From Orychophragmus violaceus (lineage: Eukaryota > Streptophyta > Magnoliopsida > Brassicales > Brassicaceae), in assembly GCA_030180135.1 (NCBI GenBank), contig CM058232.1, positions 60,471,330-60,535,329 of the forward strand: DNA of 64,000 bases. Reading direction: 5' to 3'. This document shows, piece after piece, positions 1 through 9,681 of this stretch. The notes under the pieces were generated by a model. That model was not told where the DNA came from, ran no database searches, and worked only from the letters and a program-made list of their open reading frames with translations. Positions within the stretch are counted from its first letter, which is position 1. The number at the start of each line of letters is the position of its first letter. The position numbers and the translations under genes are program-made.

Positions 1-392
1 TATTGTAATTATTTTTTTCTAACAAATACATGTAGGGTCATTTTAGACCAAAATTTTAGCCTACAAAAATTAGAATCGCAAATGATATTATATTAATTAA
101 GACATGTTTTAGTGCCACCACAGCTTTTTCCCTTATTTAAATTACTGAAAAAATTAATAATAAAATTAAAATTAATAAAAACAAATTACATAATTTATTA
201 TAAAATCATAAATACAATTCTTAATTTATAACTATAAATATAATTTTTAATAAGAAGACAAAAAAAGATACATGTGACTTAATTTGTTGCAATTCGTCCT
301 TACATCTCTATTAATAACACGAAGCTCAGTAAAATACTTGGCTTTCATTGCAAACAGATCAGAGAAAACCTCGACGGACGATACTACTGATG
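1..392. other. AT-rich spacer without a recognised gene
   Basis: Strongly AT-rich sequence with homopolymer runs. I see no reading frame with recognisable protein content. The minus strand from about 392 to 260 stays open in one frame and may be a decayed continuation of the fragment at 393-674. Confidence 0.5.
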
Positions 393-674
393 TTAGAGGA
401 CCACGGGGCTCAGCAGAAGCATCTCCAGTCGGAGCTCATTCACCATGTCTCGGTCCGGCATCTTCCATGCTTCTCTATATATTGGAGCCAAGCCCCATGT
501 GATCGGTCTTGGGTAAGGGTCAACTGAAGTAAAGAAACGAGCAAAATCAAACGAGTTTTTTATCAGTGGACTTACAGTTTCTACAGCTTCACGCAGATCC
601 TGGAGGAAGTCATCGAGTACAGGGACGTGTTGAAGAGTTATACATATATGAATGCTGATCAAAAACACAGACAT
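393..674 (-). pseudogene. Unidentified host-like gene fragment
   Basis: The minus strand encodes residues around DDFLQDLREAVET, a possible small intron (donor GTAAGT near 585, acceptor TTTACTTCAG near 533), then a segment with VDPYPRPITWGLAP and YREAWKMPDRDM. The composition (codon balance, charged and aromatic residues, low repetition) is more like a real protein exon than AT-rich noise. I cannot name the family. It has no credible start and the frame closes near 393, so it is best read as a gene fragment, perhaps captured by or stranded beside the transposons. No neighbouring exon supports a complete gene. A chance ORF is a real alternative. Confidence 0.25.
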
Positions 675-831
675 GAATGGTTTCAGAACAGTGAAGAGAA
701 AAAGGTTTTGGTCTTAAACTAGTTGATGAAAGACCAAAACGTTGGGTGTTTGCAGTGCATTCAGATGCCAACTTTTTGAAGACATGATGTCTTTAACTTC
801 AAATATATTTAATGCTTTAAAACCAAACGTC
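675..831. other. Short spacer, nothing recognised
   Basis: Separates the gene fragment from the point (832) where similarity to VANDAL-like copy C begins abruptly. No gene or repeat seen. Confidence 0.4.
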
Positions 832-868
832 TCCGAGTCGTGGTGCCAATGATTAAAAAGAGAGCTCT

Positions 869-910
869 GAAGAAGAAGAAGAAGAAGAAGAAGAAGAAGA
901 AGAAGAAGAA
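869..910 (+). repeat. (GAA)14 trinucleotide tract coding poly-Glu
   Basis: An uninterrupted GAA run inside exon 1 of the DUF1985 pseudogene. Copy C has only GAAGAAGAA followed by non-repetitive codons at the equivalent place (about 36270), so the tract expanded in copy A. Confidence 0.9.
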
Positions 911-1214
911 TCTGGTTCCAGGGATGGTTCCGGTTCTGGAGAAGAATCAGAAGAAGCAGAAGGAGGAAGAAAAGCAGCAGTGGCGGCCAAAACTTTGATC
1001 CTAACTTTGGCGTCAGTTTCAAACATTTCCAAGGAAAAAGAGATCACCATTGCTCCGACCCCAACTCCGGCGTCAGTCTCAAACATCTCCAAGGATAAGG
1101 AGATCGCCAATGAAACGAGTGGAGAATCAGATTCCGAATACGAAACCGACACTGACTATGAAAATAGGGTAAGAAGCAAAAGCATATGTTGATGTCAATG
1201 GCCTTAATTTTTTG

Positions 1215-1480
1215 CAGTGGAAAACTAGTAGAAATAGGGAAAACTGACTAGGGAAAACTAGTAGAAATTGGGAAAACTAGTAGAAATAGGGGAATGTAGG
1301 GAAAACTAGTAGAAATTGGGAAAACTAGTAGAAATAGGGAAAACTATCTTGGAAAAACTAGTAGAAATAGGGAAAACTAGTAGAACTAGGGAAACCTGCG
1401 TTGTATATTCGTAATACTTGGTAAAAATAAGACAACGTTGGATAACTTGGTAAAACTATAGCTGTAGAACTTGGGCAAAC
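1215..1480 (+). repeat. Degenerate ACTAGTAGAAAT / GGGAAAACTAGT array, intron 1 copy A
   Basis: Imperfect tandem units of about 18-24 nt (GGGAAAACTAGTAGAAAT and variants), becoming AACTTGGTAAAAC-like near the 3' end. The array fills intron 1 of the DUF1985 gene. Copy C has a homologous array at 36575-36900. Candidate cis-motif array; see findings. Confidence 0.85.
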
Positions 1481-3240
1481 TAGGTAAAATTGTATGGTAA
1501 TGTAAGAATTATTTATTGTATAACTGAGTGCATTTGAATGTTATTTGCAGTTTGATGAGAGTAGCAAGCCATTAAAACCAGAAAGATTGGCTTTCCTGAC
1601 TAGCAGCTATCAGACGAGAGTGAAGATAGGGACAAGGTGCTTTCTCAAAGATGTGTTCAAAACGCTGGAAAGCCTGAACCCGCCCCTGAATGATGCTGAG
1701 AAGGAATGGTTTGTGTCGCATCCTCAGTTTAAACACCTTTTCCACATGCCGAAGGACCATAACCACAAGGTTTAGGGCATGTGGATGCTCGTGTTGCAAA
1801 CAAACAAGATCGTGAAGAGGAAGGAACTTTGGTTCGTTGTAAATGGAGTTCCTTTGCGCTATGGCCTGAGGGAACACGCATTGATCTATTGTTTAAACTG
1901 CCAAAACTATCCTCTTGGATATAAGGAAAGGGGTAATCTGAATTTCATCAAGCGTCATTTTGGTAAGGTAACGGTAAGACAGGAAGACATGAAATCCAAG
2001 CTTATAGCAATGGGATCTCATGCTGGCAGATTGAAGATGGTTGTGTTGTTCTTTTTGTCGAGTATAGTTTGCGGACAAAGGAAGACTGGAAAAGGTGCAC
2101 CCGACGTTTTGGAAGTATTTCAAAGAGTTGTGACCGATATCGACTATTATAGGAAATTTTCTTGGGGGAGATTTTCTTACGACTACATGGTGGAGGAGAT
2201 CAAGCACACGGTTGATCATTTTCAAGATAAAGGGGAGGTAAAGAATGACGTACAGTGGGCCATTCCTGATTTTTGTCTTCCTTTGGAGGTAAGTACATTG
2301 ATTATGTGATTGTTGATGTTTATTTACTTGAAACTAAGTCTAACTTATACAACTGTTTTGTAGCTACTAGCGTTTGAGGCAATTACTCAATTGGGAAGAA
2401 GATTCAAGGATATTGTCCCATGAGCAGACATGATGTGTCCGAGGATGTGCAAGTCGAAGTTCAAGAAAGGAGATATGTCTGCGTTTCCTATTGATGCAAT
2501 CAATGAAGAACTTGGTACAACTCAGGTTAGTTATCTGAACTTGGCCAAACTTTGTGCGTCTATGTTCTAGTTTTTTTGTAAAATTAACATTTATTTTATT
2601 CCTTGTTAGGACATTGATAGCATCATGTTAATCAAAAAGAAAGAAGAAAAGGATCTTTTGGCTCAAATCTTCGAAGTAGACGACGATCGTGATGAAGATG
2701 ATCTCGTGGTTGATGAGTGGACCAAGCGTCTTCTTCGTGGTCACACGGTCTTCTTTGAAGACATGTTCGAACAAGATGTTGCTGCACGAGCAAAAAAGGA
2801 GAAGGAACAAGTTGATTCTCCACCGGTTGATTCTCCACCACCACAAGTTGATGCTCCACCTCCAACCGAAATGGCTGAGATCTTGAAGATTGTTCGTGGA
2901 CTTGATGCAAGATTGGCTGCGGTGGAAACATTTGTGGAGGAGGAGAAAGCGAGGAGAAAGTGAATGCATAATATATGTTGGTTTTTTCGGATTTTTGTTA
3001 TAGTATTTGGTAGTATTTGGAACGAATTTAGATTTCAGTTATGTTGACATTTTGTTGAATATGGACATAATTTAACTTTGCATTTTAAAATTACGTTTTT
3101 GTTATGATTGATTTCTTTGAATTTTAACTCATAACACAAGAGAGATAGCATAGCAAAGATATATAATTTTAGCAAACATAGTTCAATAAGCTAAGCATTA
3201 CAAAAGAAAAAAAAAGCGAGACAAGTGTAACCAGCCACCA

Positions 3241-3246
3241 AATATA
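3241..3246. other. Deletion junction where the GRF gene is missing
   Basis: In copy C, CCAGCCACCAAAT (ending about 38693) and TAGCCCGAAAC (from about 39274) flank the GRF-zinc-finger gene. In copy A the same two sequences are fused at about 3243, removing roughly 580 bp. This is a precise internal deletion with no leftover GRF coding sequence. Confidence 0.8.
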
Positions 3247-4134
3247 GCCCGAAACTCTCCATACTAAGGTGTGGTCGAGAGAGATCGAGAAACTAAAGGG
3301 AAATAGAGGAAAAAATAGAGTCAGGGGTCAGTTGAGAGTGAAAGAGAGGAAAAAGATAGAGACGGAGGAGAGAGATAGTGAGAAAGAAGGAAAAAGGGGG
3401 GAAAAGGAGAGGAATCTAAAATTTGGAGATTTCACTATTTGTTGGGCGTCAAAATTATTTGTTTTCCCTCCAAAAAACGGTCATAGTTGTACCGAGTATA
3501 TTAGTTGTATGAATGTTCTTCATGGTTGTAATTTTGCTGTTTTCTGTTTATCTAGTGTTACTAGTTCTTAAGATATGGTTTACTAGTTTTACAGATTGGT
3601 TAATTGCTTAAACATATAGTACTGATTATTTTATGCAGTCATTTGTCAAGTCTAAGTATTTAGGCTAGTAGGTCTTCCTAATTGGCTATTACTTGGAAAA
3701 AATTTTTAAAACTACAAGGACAATGTTGTGTAAATGTTTCCACAACAACTCCAATAGGATGTAAATTTCTCACTTTCCCTTTCTATTTCTATTCTCTTCC
3801 TATTAGAACATTCTTTTCCACAACAAATATCAACTCATATATTTTTTTGCATACAAAAGTTACCCATATTTGTCTATTCGAAGTAGTTATGGCAAAGGTC
3901 AAAGTACTTTTATCAAAGTTTGAAGTAGTTATATTTTGGCTCAGTAGTACATTGATCATGTTATAACATCTCCTGGTTCAGTAGTACATTGCATCCAGTT
4001 CAATAATTACGTGCACCGATTAGAAAACATATAGTGATATTGAATTATACCTAGTTATTCTTACAGAACCAAAGTTTACAAACAAATCAAACGTAGTTTT
4101 CTCCAAATAACATCCAAGGTAGTGTTCATGTGAA
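3247..4134. other. Element spacer between the GRF locus and mudrA
   Basis: Non-coding element sequence also present in copy C at 48420-49225. It begins with a purine-rich stretch (GAGAGAGAT, GAAAGAGAGG), then AT-rich sequence with scattered TAGTTGTA, ACTAGTT and CAGTAGTACATTG motifs. The purine-rich part probably corresponds to the 5' leader of the divergent GRF gene. No ORF of interest. Confidence 0.55.
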
Positions 4135-6407
4135 TATTCTTCTCTGTCTTTTATTATGTGTCCTTCGACGACGCCCTCTTTCTCCAGCTGATGGAAATCT
4201 ATTTACTCTCTTCCAACCCTTCGATTTCTTGAAATCCGGAGGTAGGATTTACATCTTTTTGATGTAATCTGGGATGTTCCATGTAGACATATCCGGGACA
4301 CCATAAATGGACATATGATAAGCCAATGTTCACTACTCCGTCCAATAATATTTCGAACTCAACTCATGGAGTTCTATTTGGGTATCACGACCACGAGCTC
4401 TATCACTTTTTTTCAATGAGTTGAATGCTGCTAGTGCGTGGAGACAAGTATACTTCTGAGTATTGAAGAACCCACAAGAAAAACTTTTTAATTCCAAGTT
4501 CACCAAATAAACCTTTCCATCAATATCATCGAATTCGTATTTGAGCTCGTAACTGTTTCCCTCCCTCACATTTAATTTCTTAGCAGTAGTCCAGTTATCA
4601 TGCAAGTAGTTCTGGACCAAAGGCACCAGTTTGTCATCAACATGACCTGACAGAGCCTCTTTTCTATGCTTGTTAAACCAATCAGAAAATTTGCGAATGA
4701 TAGTATCCAGCAGGGGTATTAAGGAGTACATCCTCGCGTCAAGAAAAGTGTTGTTCAGACATTCCGCAGAGGTGCTCATGTATATGTTGTATCGTTTACC
4801 TGAAAAAATACTTGGCTATTTTTCCTTTATGGTAGTTTCCTCCGCATACTTTGCCGTGGAAGGATATCTGCTCTTAAAGATCTCGTAACGACTGTAGAAC
4901 TCAGCCTATGTGTGAGCCCAATGGCACTCCTGGAACATGTGAGCGACTACGGATTTTTTTGCATTAGAAGCATTTCCTTTCACGTTTTGGGCCAAATGCC
5001 ATAAACAATACCCATGATCAGCTTGTGGAAACATGTTTTCTATTGCGTTGATGAGGCTTACATTTCTATCACTCACAAATACCAATTCGGACGAGTCGCC
5101 TACAACGCTTTTCAACATCTCGAAAAACCATGTCCAACTGGCTATGTTCTCACCGTCGAGCACACCGAACGCTATGGGATAAATGTGACGATTAGGATCC
5201 TGAGCAACAACGAAAAATAGTACACCACCATGTCCGTTCTTGAGGAAAGTTTCATCCACTATTATCACTTTCCTCGTGCATGCAAACCCTTCAATGTTAA
5301 CTCCCAAAGCTATGAACAGATACTTCAATTTTTTTTCCACATCCAGTTCCACACTAGTTATCATTCCAGGATTGATCTCTTTTAACACGTACAGATAACG
5401 ATACAAAATCTTGTAGCTATCTTCCGGACTACCACGCAAATCACAAACTGCTTGATTTTTCCCTCTTAATGCCGTCGAGTATGATATTTCTACAGCATAT
5501 TTTCGGTTAACCAGATCCATGATGATTCTAGGCTATGGAGTTTCAAGTTTCCCGGGATATTCCTCATTCAAGAACAATTCAACTAGCTGTGATGAGCCTC
5601 TAATATTATCAGCGCTTGCACTTTGATTGGCACGGTTGCATGTGTGCATCTTTGTGTACGTTCTAATCGAGAACATATCCGTGTTATGAATCCTTTCTGC
5701 TCGTAGACCCCAATTACATCTCTGTATAGAGCATTTAATCACCCACCCCGTTCTATCAGAATGTTTTATAACATAATCAAAAGAGTTTCTAAATTCCAAT
5801 CTCTCGACCAACTCTATAACCGCCTTCTTATCTTGGAATTCTTGATGCACACTCAAACCAAAACCGTCTTCCCATGGCGCTACAAACTGACTAGCTTCAA
5901 CAGCGGGTGGTACCTCACGATATTCATCATGCTTACCCGATGTATCCATACCGTTATCCTCCGATTTATCATCATCATCCTCTCTCACCTGCTCTTCTTG
6001 ACTTGCTTGTCCGTTTTCAACAAACAACGTCATGGCATTAGGTTCTATTTCTCCAATTTCATCATGCTCATAGTTGATACCAGAAGAGCTTTTCTCCGCT
6101 CTCGACTGTTACGAGGCAGCCTCGGTCTAGTCACGACCTCCACAAACAAAAGACTTCTACGGTTCTCTTTATCAACAGTCATTAGATAACCACAAAGATC
6201 TTCATCATCAAAAATACTCAAATGTTCTTCACTTCCAAACACCATAGGAACGTAACTCAATTAAAATCTAACCTTACTTTCATCTAACGCATGCATCTTG
6301 TATAGCATAGCTTCTACCATTTCCAAGGTTATCTCCTCTTTCAACACTAGGCTATACATGCGCCCCTGACATTTATAATGGATGCAGACTCTGTTGCTCA
6401 TTCTATC
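4135..6407 (-). pseudogene. MuDR-type (vanA-like) transposase, copy A, disabled
   Basis: Transcription is leftward. The first coding exon starts after acceptor TTGGCAG (exon from 6407, ATG at 6399-6401). Order: N-terminal region (KCQGRMYSLVLKEEITLEM), acidic linker, MuDR zinc-binding region (SIQRCNWGLRAERI with IRTYTKMHTC), DDE catalytic core, SWIM finger (CGFFNTQKYTCLHA), basic tail. Visible catalytic candidates are D in IIVDETFLKNG, D in FVSDRNVS and E in SAECLNN. Lesions include a stop at 6261-6263 (copy C reads RLKLSY there), a frameshift around 6100, a stop at the PRII junction near 5530, stops near 4905 and 4830, and a C-terminal stop near 4331. It would have catalysed cut-and-paste transposition. 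Confidence 0.8.
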
Positions 6408-6454
6408 CTGCCAAAACAATAGCAAAAAACTCAATATATACTTATAGTTGTACA

Positions 6455-6672
6455 CAGTTTGTTCTCAGGTATACCGTAGTTGTTCCCAATTATATACAAG
6501 TTGTCCTCAGTTATACTAGTTACACTAGTTATACTAGTTATACTTAACAATTATCAGAAATACCAGTTATACTACTTGCATCGGTTATACTACTTATACA
6601 TAACGATTCTCAGTAATACAAGTTTTACTGGTAATACCACATTAATCACTTACACTAGTTGTCCCTAGTTCT
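6455..6672 (-). repeat. Degenerate TACTAGTTATAC array in mudrA leader intron, copy A
   Basis: Dense short units ACTAGTTATACT, CAGTTATACT and AGTTGTCC, immediately upstream (minus-strand sense) of the 3' splice site of the first mudrA coding exon, so probably in a 5'-UTR intron. Homologous to 49705-49920 in copy C. Confidence 0.8.
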
Positions 6673-7206
6673 CCTACAACAGGAACACAAATTTGAATCG
6701 ATTTCGGGTTCAATTATGCTTACAATACACAGCGATTCTACCTCTCAAATGCATTTCTACTTAATTGGTAGTCCCAATCGACCAAGAATCAATGGCTAAA
6801 AAACAATGTTCCAACTCATCAATTAAATCTACCAAAACCCAATCCCAATCCCAATCCGATTCAAATGGAGCTGAATGCATATCGAGGGAGAAGCACAAAC
6901 CTCGGTGGGTTTACGGATTCACGACGAAGGCAACGAATGGTGGCCGGAGACGCGACGCGCCGACTTCTGAGCAACAGAAAATCCGGAACCCTGATTTCGT
7001 TTCCGTCCCCGACAGCACCCGATTTTGTTTTCGTTCGACCATTTTTTTTAAATTTCATAAACCAATGAATTTCTTAAACCAATTTTTCTATTAAACCAAG
7101 GCAAAATTGGGGGCAAAATGGTCTATGCATATTTCATTAAAGGAGAGAGGGGTAAGGAGGTTACTATGGGGTATGCAGGAATTTTTTAAAGTCATAAGGC
7201 TATATG

Positions 7207-7242
7207 AGGTGAATCCCCGCGACAAGGTGAATCCCCGCGACA
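7207..7242 (+). repeat. 18-bp perfect tandem duplication at element end
   Basis: AGGTGAATCCCCGCGACA occurs twice in direct succession (7207-7224, 7225-7242), exactly where similarity between copies A and C stops. It could be an excision/insertion footprint or an accidental duplication. Confidence 0.7.
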
Positions 7243-7499
7243 GGACGTGGAAGAGAGTGTGCGAAGGAATTTTCGTCTAGTGTGCCCCTATATCTTAAAG
7301 GGAAATCCGATATACCCGTTCTAAAAAGGTTTTATTTTTGATTTTTTTAAATACGAAAAACAATGAAATGACTCTATAACTAGAACAAAGTTAGATAATT
7401 ACCTATCCTAGCAGCCAATATGCACCCATCCAAATATCCACCCAAGTTGATCGGGTCAGAGCCGGAAAATTAAAAAAAATCCCCAAATGAGGAATTTAA
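7243..7499. other. Spacer between VANDAL-like copies A and B
   Basis: No gene recognised. The exact junction between the two elements cannot be placed because neither has terminal inverted repeats. Sequence is AT-rich and unique within the window. Confidence 0.4.
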
Positions 7500-8157
7500 A
7501 TCCCTAATTACATTTCTTCATAGACATTAACTTCTTTTCCGTTACTCATATTCTTCTCCATTCTCTCCTTTCTCTATCTCGAATGACGAATCTCCCTTTT
7601 TCCATTAAGAATCAGCCAAGTAAAATCGAAATAGATGGCGCCGAAGACTCAAGCCAAAAAAACTGATGCCGGAATGTGGAGCAAGTGCCAACGACGACGA
7701 GTGATGTAGTTTCTTCGGTCACGAATGCTCCTCCGGCGAGCTATGTTGTTGTTTCTGCCACGACCACGAATGCTCCTCCAGCGAGCAATGTTGTTGCTCC
7801 TGCCACGACCACAAATGATCCTCCGGTTGATAATTCTCTTCCGACGGTTGATAACGTAACTACTGCTGACAAAGAAGTTGATCTAGAGAATTCGAGCGAA
7901 GGAGATGAGAGTGAAGAAGGACATGATGACGACGCGATAGAGAGTACAGAAGAAGGAGACGAGGTCGAGCAACCGAACTCGAGAGTCTTGGAGACAAACG
8001 TGGTACCAAACAAGGATGTATCCGAAGAAGGCGATGAGGAGGAATCCCCTGACAGCTACGATTCCCATTCGGTAAGTATTATACCCATTTAGTTGTGTAA
8101 AACTAGGGAATATTGGGGAAAATTATTCTTAGTTGGATTAGATGATGAAGAAATCGT

Positions 8158-8395
8158 TTGAATTTGTTGGCTGGTAAAACTGGGTATAACTAGTTAAGTA
8201 AAACTATGTATAACTTGGTAAAACTGAACACCGTATTACTGGTAAGACTTGGTAAAACTAGTTAACTAAAACTAGGTATAACTTGGTAAACTAAACACTG
8301 TATTACTGGTAAAACTTGGTAAAACTAGTTAAGTAAAATTATGTATAACTTGGTAAAACAAAACACTGTATTACTGGAATAACTTGGTAAAACTT
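8158..8395 (+). repeat. GGTAAAACTAGTTAAGTAAAAC array, intron 1 copy B
   Basis: About four diverged units combining ACTAGTTAAGTAAAACTA, GTATAACTTGGTAAAAC and ACTGTATTACTGGTAA. It occupies intron 1 of the DUF1985 gene, the same place as the different-looking arrays of copies A and C. The ACTAGT and GTATTAC cores are shared. Confidence 0.85.
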
Positions 8396-9033
8396 ATTGT
8401 TGCAGGAATCCGGTGATGAAATGACAACAATGCAACCTCTGAGAATGTACTTCCCCTCAACGGAGTACAAGAAAAAAAATCAAGATATCGACGGGGTGCT
8501 ACGTTGTTGATTTTTTTGTCGACTCTTGATTCTTTCCAGCCTAAGCTAACGACTATTGAGAGGAACTGGTTTGAAGAGCATCCGCAGTTCAGACACATCT
8601 TTCACATGGCGAAGGATGGAAACCACAAGCTGATGGGCATGTGGATGCTACTTCTGCGAACCGCCTGTATCGAGAAGAAGATGGAAATGTGGTTTGTGGT
8701 GTACGGCGTTCCGATACGTTATGGACTGAGGGAGCATGCACTTATATCTGAATTAGACTGTCGAAACTATTCGGTTAACTATAAGAAACTTGGTGGCCTT
8801 AATTTCGTGAGGAAACATTTCGGGAACTCGATAGTTAGAGCTCAAGATGTGAAAGAGAAGCTAGATGGGATGGGAGCTTCGCGAGATAGACTGAAGATGC
8901 TCGTACTCTACTTCCTTTGCAGCGTCTTCATTGGCCAGACAAAGCATAGAGAAGATGCAACTCCGGTGGTAGATTTTTTTCTTAGAGACGATGATCTTGA
9001 CTTGTGCAACAGTTTTCCTTGTGGGAGATTGTG

Positions 9034-9038
9034 CTACG
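9034..9038. repeat. Target-site duplication CTACG of the intact copia
   Basis: CTACG at 9034-9038 directly precedes the 5' LTR and is repeated at 16794-16798 directly after the 3' LTR. It marks the integration site within the DUF1985 reading frame. Confidence 0.97.
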
Positions 9039-9668
9039 TGTTGGAATTGTGTCCAGCAATCTCTGTACTGTCTCTATAACGTAAGAGTATGTCAGTGATC
9101 AGACATAAGTCATACAATACTGGGGTTCATGATGGCTTGCTAGAGTCCGCTCATGATCTATGAGTCTCGGACTTATTGCTTTTATTGTATGATCCCATAT
9201 GGGTCACACGCTTAAGCTAGCAGGAAATAATGTTGAAAGGCATAGCAGAAGTACGACAAAAGTGCTAGGCATTTGTCGTACTAAGAGAGAATGAATAATG
9301 GGTCTGATTAAATGGGATTTAATCAGATTGGGCCCAAAAGCCCAAAAGGGAAAGAGAAGGCTTTTAATGTCTAAAAGCCAAGTCTCTTCTCCCCAACCCT
9401 AAGCCTCCCAGCCGCGATTTCTCTCCTCTCTCTGGCGCCTCCCTCAGCTTGGTCTAGCAGCCAGTTTCCTGTGATTGCGTGTGTGAGCCTTTGGAGGATC
9501 CATCTCTCGGTGTATCTCCCTGATCATTGACCTGTTCTCAATTCCGCTGCAAACAAACAGGTAAAAGGTGAGATCATAATGTTTCTAAATAAGAACACCT
9601 AGATCTGATGCATGTTTAGGTTGATATCAATATGAGAATTGAATCAGGATCAACCGAAACTTCCAACA
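9039..9668 (+). repeat. 5' LTR of intact copia
   Basis: Starts TGTTGGAATTG and ends ACTTCCAACA. Identical by eye to 16164-16793. Contains three perfect inverted repeats (9250-9379) and a good 5' splice-site sequence (AAAGGTGAGA, cut before 9568). Confidence 0.97.
9250..9379 (+). other. Three consecutive perfect hairpins in the copia LTR
   Basis: Stem 1 AGTACGACAAA/TTTGTCGTACT (9250-9260 with 9272-9282, 11 bp). Stem 2 CTGATTAAAT/ATTTAATCAG (9304-9313 with 9317-9326, 10 bp, 3-nt loop). Stem 3 GGCTTTTA/TAAAAGCC (9359-9366 with 9372-9379, 8 bp). All repeat in the 3' LTR. Possible structured leader or 3'-end/packaging signal. Confidence 0.7.
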
Positions 9669-9669
9669 G

Positions 9670-9681
9670 TGGTATCAGAGC
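9670..9681 (+). other. Primer-binding site, tRNA-iMet
   Basis: TGGTATCAGAGC begins one base after the LTR end. This is the standard plant initiator-Met complement used to prime minus-strand DNA synthesis. Confidence 0.95.

Larger units (their letters stand above)
832..2963 (+). pseudogene. DUF1985 (VANC-like) gene, copy A, disabled
   Basis: Four exons can be drawn from GT-AG sites and comparison with copies B and C: exon 1 up to about 1170 (acidic, poly-Glu, with a tandem ASVSNISK duplication), exon 2 1551-2288, exon 3 2364-2525 and exon 4 2610-2963. Exon 2 holds the DUF1985 core (WFVSHPQFKHLFHMPKD, MWMLVLQT, ELWFVVNGVPLRYGLREHAL, FIKRHFG). Exon 4 ends in a Pro-rich linker and a charged, probably coiled-coil tail. 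DUF1985 proteins occur in VANDAL and other MULEs; in VANDAL elements I associate the domain with VANC anti-silencing factors, but function here is inference. In-frame stops at 854-856, 1773-1775 and 2421-2423 disable it, and 5' coding sequence present in copy C is missing. Confidence 0.75.
832..7218 (+). mobile_element. VANDAL-like Mutator element, copy A (5'-truncated)
   Basis: The span carries a DUF1985 gene on + (832-2963) and a mudrA-type transposase gene on - (4135-6407), convergently arranged, with short degenerate repeat arrays in the introns. It is closely similar to copy C (35872-50478 without its insertion): homology starts at 832 versus 36228 and both run to AGGCTATATGAGGTGAATCC at about 7196-7218 and 50458-50478. 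No terminal inverted repeats are visible, as expected for VANDAL-type non-TIR MULEs. Relative to C, copy A lacks the 5' part of the DUF1985 gene and the whole GRF gene (scar at about 3243). Both remaining genes carry several stops, so it is non-functional. Family assignment is inferred from gene content. Confidence 0.75.

Noticed and set aside
714..1152. Minus-strand poly-Leu and poly-Ser reading frames
   Set aside because: Antisense shadows of the (GAA)14 tract and acidic exon 1 of the DUF1985 pseudogene.
1773..1775. Stop codon as part of a retained intron in the DUF1985 exon
   Set aside because: GTTTAG is too short for an intron and copy B reads straight through, so it is a mutation.
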